From an uncultured Lamprocystis sp. (lineage in GTDB: Bacteria > Pseudomonadota > Gammaproteobacteria > Chromatiales > Chromatiaceae), in the NCBI RefSeq assembly GCF_903933125.1, contig NZ_CAIZIZ010000473.1, positions 1-46,241 of the forward strand: a DNA stretch of 46,241 nucleotides, written 5' to 3'. A program made the translations under genes and the position numbers. Below, in pieces: positions 44,412-46,241 of the stretch. How positions within the stretch are numbered: position 1 is the stretch's first letter; each line of letters opens with the position of its first letter. The notes under the pieces are model-generated. The model was not told the DNA's origin. It saw nothing but the letters and a program-made list of their open reading frames with translations, and did not search any database.

Positions 44412-44897
44412 ATGAGCGTCCCCCCGACCGCATCGACGCACCGCCCGCTGCTGCTCGGCTGGCGCGAGTGGGCGGCCCTGCCGGACCTCGGGTTGACGCT
44501 GATCAAGGCCAAGGTGGACACCGGGGCGCGCACCTCCACCCTGCATGCCTTCTACATTGACCCCTTCGATCGGCACGGCGCGCCATGGGTGCGCTTCGGC
44601 ATCCATCCGCTGCGCGGACGCACCGATGTGGTGGTTCACGCCGAGGAGCCGGTCATCGATCGCCGCCAGGTTTCGGACTCCGGCGGGCACCGTGAGCAGC
44701 GTTACGTGATCCTGACCCGATTGACGCTGGGCGGTTCGACCTGGCCCATCGAACTCGGCCTGTCCAACCGCGAGACCATGCTGTTTCGCATGTTGCTGGG
44801 ACGCACCGCGTTCGCCGGACGCGCCCTGGTGGACCCCGGCCGCTCCTTTCTCACCGGGCGTCAGTCCCGGCCGGCCCGGCATTACGGGAGGGACTGA
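44412..44897 (+). CDS. Retropepsin-like protease of the RimB/Zn_protease family
   Basis: A 161-aa protein of the family named ATP-dependent zinc protease, now regarded as retropepsin-like. The aspartic-type motif AKVDTGARTSTLHA (near residue 36) and the LLGRTAF segment near residue 135 are present. In some bacteria such genes sit with rimK; no rimK is seen here. ATG 44412 has GGGAG upstream. The gene overlaps the 3' end of the convergent vapC by about 47 nt. Confidence 0.82.
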   Translation: MSVPPTASTHRPLLLGWREWAALPDLGLTLIKAKVDTGARTSTLHAFYIDPFDRHGAPWVRFGIHPLRGRTDVVVHAEEPVIDRRQVSDSGGHREQRYVILTRLTLGGSTWPIELGLSNRETMLFRMLLGRTAFAGRALVDPGRSFLTGRQSRPARHYGRD

Positions 44898-45315
44898 CCC
44901 GCCGGCTGGCGACTGGTCGGATTCTGCGGCAGTCTGCCGGTGAGGTCACCGAAATGTTCGATCTGCGCCCTCCGGCAACATTGGCGGTCGCAAGATCGGT
45001 GACCCCATGATGGAACAAGGTCAGGACGATGCGGGCGTCGAAGATCCGGCGACGTGCGAATCCGGGCTGTCCGGCCAGGCGCCAGCGCGGATTGGCGCGG
45101 TAGGCCGCGCAGATATCGGCGGCGGTCTTTGGGCCGAGCGGGCGCTTGAGGACAGCAGGATTGCGCAGCAGAAGGTAGAGTTCGACGAGGACGAGTTCGC
45201 AGATCACCACATCGTCGCGTCCCGCGCAGCCGCCAAGGAACGCGAATGCTGCATCGTGTTCGGCGCAGTCGGCGTTCTGCGCATACAGCAGAATGTTGGT
45301 GTCGATCGAGATCAC
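44851..45315 (-). CDS. vapC: VapC-type PIN-domain toxin, C-terminus probably altered
   Basis: A 154-aa PIN-domain protein, an RNase toxin by family. Seen: the first acidic residue in ISIDTNILLYAQN, then ELVLVELYLLLRNP with the second acidic residue, and RRRIFDARIVLTL with the third. GTG 45315 overlaps the vapB stop (GTGA). After ATAN, where PIN proteins usually have xxDF and a short hydrophobic ending, the sequence turns Arg/Ser-rich and runs into the neighbouring rimB-like gene. Another frame there reads IEHFGDLTGRLPQNP, closer to a normal ending, so a frameshift near 44975 is suspected. Toxin activity is doubtful. Confidence 0.6.
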   Translation of the reverse strand: MISIDTNILLYAQNADCAEHDAAFAFLGGCAGRDDVVICELVLVELYLLLRNPAVLKRPLGPKTAADICAAYRANPRWRLAGQPGFARRRIFDARIVLTLFHHGVTDLATANVAGGRRSNISVTSPADCRRIRPVASRRVSPSRNAGPAGTDAR

Positions 45316-45557
45316 GGGGGGGCGTCCGGCTCGTTGGCCAAAAGCCGCCAGTCTTCCACCGGGGCTTGGAAGTGTCCGAGTGACCGCGGCGGCGGGGGGT
45401 GCCATTCCGGTCGCGTCGGCGGGACCGGGGGGTAGACGCGCACGATGTACTCCAAGCCCCGGCGTACGACCTCGCCCAGGGTGATTTCGCGCTCGCGCGC
45501 GACGCGCTCGGCCTCGCGGTAGAGGTCATCCGGAATCTGGAGTCGGGTCTCGATCAT
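45312..45557 (-). CDS. vapB: VapB-type ribbon-helix-helix antitoxin
   Basis: An 81-aa protein whose N-terminus (ETRLQIPDDLYREAERVA) is a ribbon-helix-helix DNA-binding domain; the Pro-rich C-terminal half should wrap the toxin. It is first gene of the pair and overlaps vapC by 4 nt. Autorepression is expected for the family. ATG 45557. Confidence 0.8.
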   Translation of the reverse strand: MIETRLQIPDDLYREAERVAREREITLGEVVRRGLEYIVRVYPPVPPTRPEWHPPPPRSLGHFQAPVEDWRLLANEPDAPP

Positions 45558-45702
45558 AATGCGAAAATACCACTCCGACGGATTGGGATCAAACGGCGGG
45601 GTGCCGCGTCAGCAATTCCAGCCGCCCCGGAAGCCGGAGGGGTCGTTACCGCGGGCGTCGCGGGCCAGCGCGAGCACCATAGTACGTACGCCCCCCGAGA
45701 GG

Positions 45703-46143
45703 TTAGCCATAGGCGGGCTGATGCCCCAGACCCCAGAGCCTCAGCAGATCCCGACAGCCGTCATCGAAATCACTGCGAAAATCGATGTGCTGAAACGCGG
45801 GCAGAACCCAGGACAGCCGTTCGATATCGCACTGCCGGTAGAGCAGCGGTACGATGCGATCCTCGAATCGCGCCTGTTGCAGGGCGTAGATCAGCTCGTG
45901 TTTTACCCACCTCGAACCGACCGAGTCCGGCGAGAGCACGACGATGAACCAGTCGCATCTGCGCAGGGCCGACCCGATTTCGTCGTGCCACTGCTGCGCT
46001 CCCATGATATTCGTTTGGCTGAACCACAGGGGCACGCCGTGGCGGCGCAAGGTGGCGGCCACGCGGATGGTGAAATCGTGATCGAGGCTGCAGTGCGAGA
46101 GTAGGATGTTCAATCTGACCCGAAATGGCGCCCAATACCCCAT
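45703..46143 (-). CDS. Solitary TIR-domain protein
   Basis: A 146-aa protein that is essentially one TIR domain: LNILLSHCSLDHDF (strand A and the SHxSxD box), a BB-loop-like WFSQTNIMG and SxxSxxWxxxEL, where Glu83 matches the catalytic glutamate of NAD-cleaving TIR enzymes. ATG 46143 is chosen; the frame also has an ATG at 46236 close to the window end, so the gene could be longer. Bacterial TIR proteins act as NADase effectors or signal makers in anti-phage defence (for example Thoeris ThsB). A partner could lie just outside the window. Confidence 0.78.
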   Translation of the reverse strand: MGYWAPFRVRLNILLSHCSLDHDFTIRVAATLRRHGVPLWFSQTNIMGAQQWHDEIGSALRRCDWFIVVLSPDSVGSRWVKHELIYALQQARFEDRIVPLLYRQCDIERLSWVLPAFQHIDFRSDFDDGCRDLLRLWGLGHQPAYG

Positions 46144-46241
46144 GCAAGAACCGTGTTGCCGGGACGCACCGGCAGTCGAGGTTCGGCGCACGGGTGGGTA
46201 TGATGACGCACGCCGCCCGCGTTCAGACTCAGGCATCGACA

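Overview
The window is GC-rich chromosomal DNA of a gammaproteobacterium that makes ubiquinone. The most likely source is an autotrophic purple sulfur bacterium of the Chromatiaceae type. This is inferred from the gene set: two ubiquinone hydroxylases and UbiG, a PPi-dependent phosphofructokinase clustered with a K+-independent proton-pumping pyrophosphatase, glycolate oxidase subunits with tartronate semialdehyde reductase (glycolate salvage, as expected in a RuBisCO user), paired acetate/solute symporters, and many intergenic repeats. No rRNA, tRNA, CRISPR array, transposase or prophage was found.

Layout. 1-2.8 kb: repeats, then ubiH and ubiI. 3-7.9 kb: a pyrophosphate-energy cluster (PPi-PFK, a small unknown protein, H+-PPase, soluble PPase). 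7.9-9.1 kb: moaC and engB. 9.1-12.0 kb: a secreted Pro/Met/Gly-rich protein, a phosphomannomutase and a Cys-rich CWC protein. 12.3-13.1 kb: a MntA-HepT (nucleotidyltransferase/HEPN) toxin-antitoxin pair. 13.2-20.4 kb (minus strand): a DEDDh exonuclease, a cNMP/CBS/DUF294 sensor and a two-subunit sodium:solute symporter, then actP-yjcH. 20.8-24.1 kb: thrC, a membrane-anchored transglutaminase-fold protein and ubiG. 24.4-27.0 kb (minus): a DUF4124 protein and a 2Fe-2S flavoreductase with an unusual N-terminus. 27.1-30.4 kb: glcE, glcF and garR. 30.4-33.2 kb: a three-gene cassette centred on a HEIGH zinc-metallopeptidase-like protein with hallmarks of a secretion-system effector locus. 33.2-34.7 kb: an AmpG-type permease. 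35-39.3 kb (minus): a DUF885 protein without its metal ligands, OsmC, rraA and aceK. 39.5-40.1 kb: a Crp/Vfr-type regulator. 40.1-42.9 kb (minus): trpC, trpD and trpG, with a repeat element between trpD and trpC. 42.9-46.2 kb: two secreted unknowns, a retropepsin-like protease of the RimB/Zn_protease family, a VapBC pair whose toxin looks damaged, and a solitary TIR-domain protein at the window edge.

The strongest unexplained signal is a family of six intergenic elements of about 110-225 bp. They end in complementary hexanucleotide arrays, (GTCGTT)n-GTCGTAATCG on one side and CGATTACGAC-(AACGAC)n on the other. Five share a recognisable, oriented internal consensus. Copies lie upstream of ubiH, on both sides of ubiG in opposite orientations, inside the trp gene run, and in two other intergenic gaps. 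They behave like a MITE or structured-RNA family rather than chance simple repeats. A second layer consists of REP-like palindromes, one of which shows compensatory changes that preserve its hairpins.
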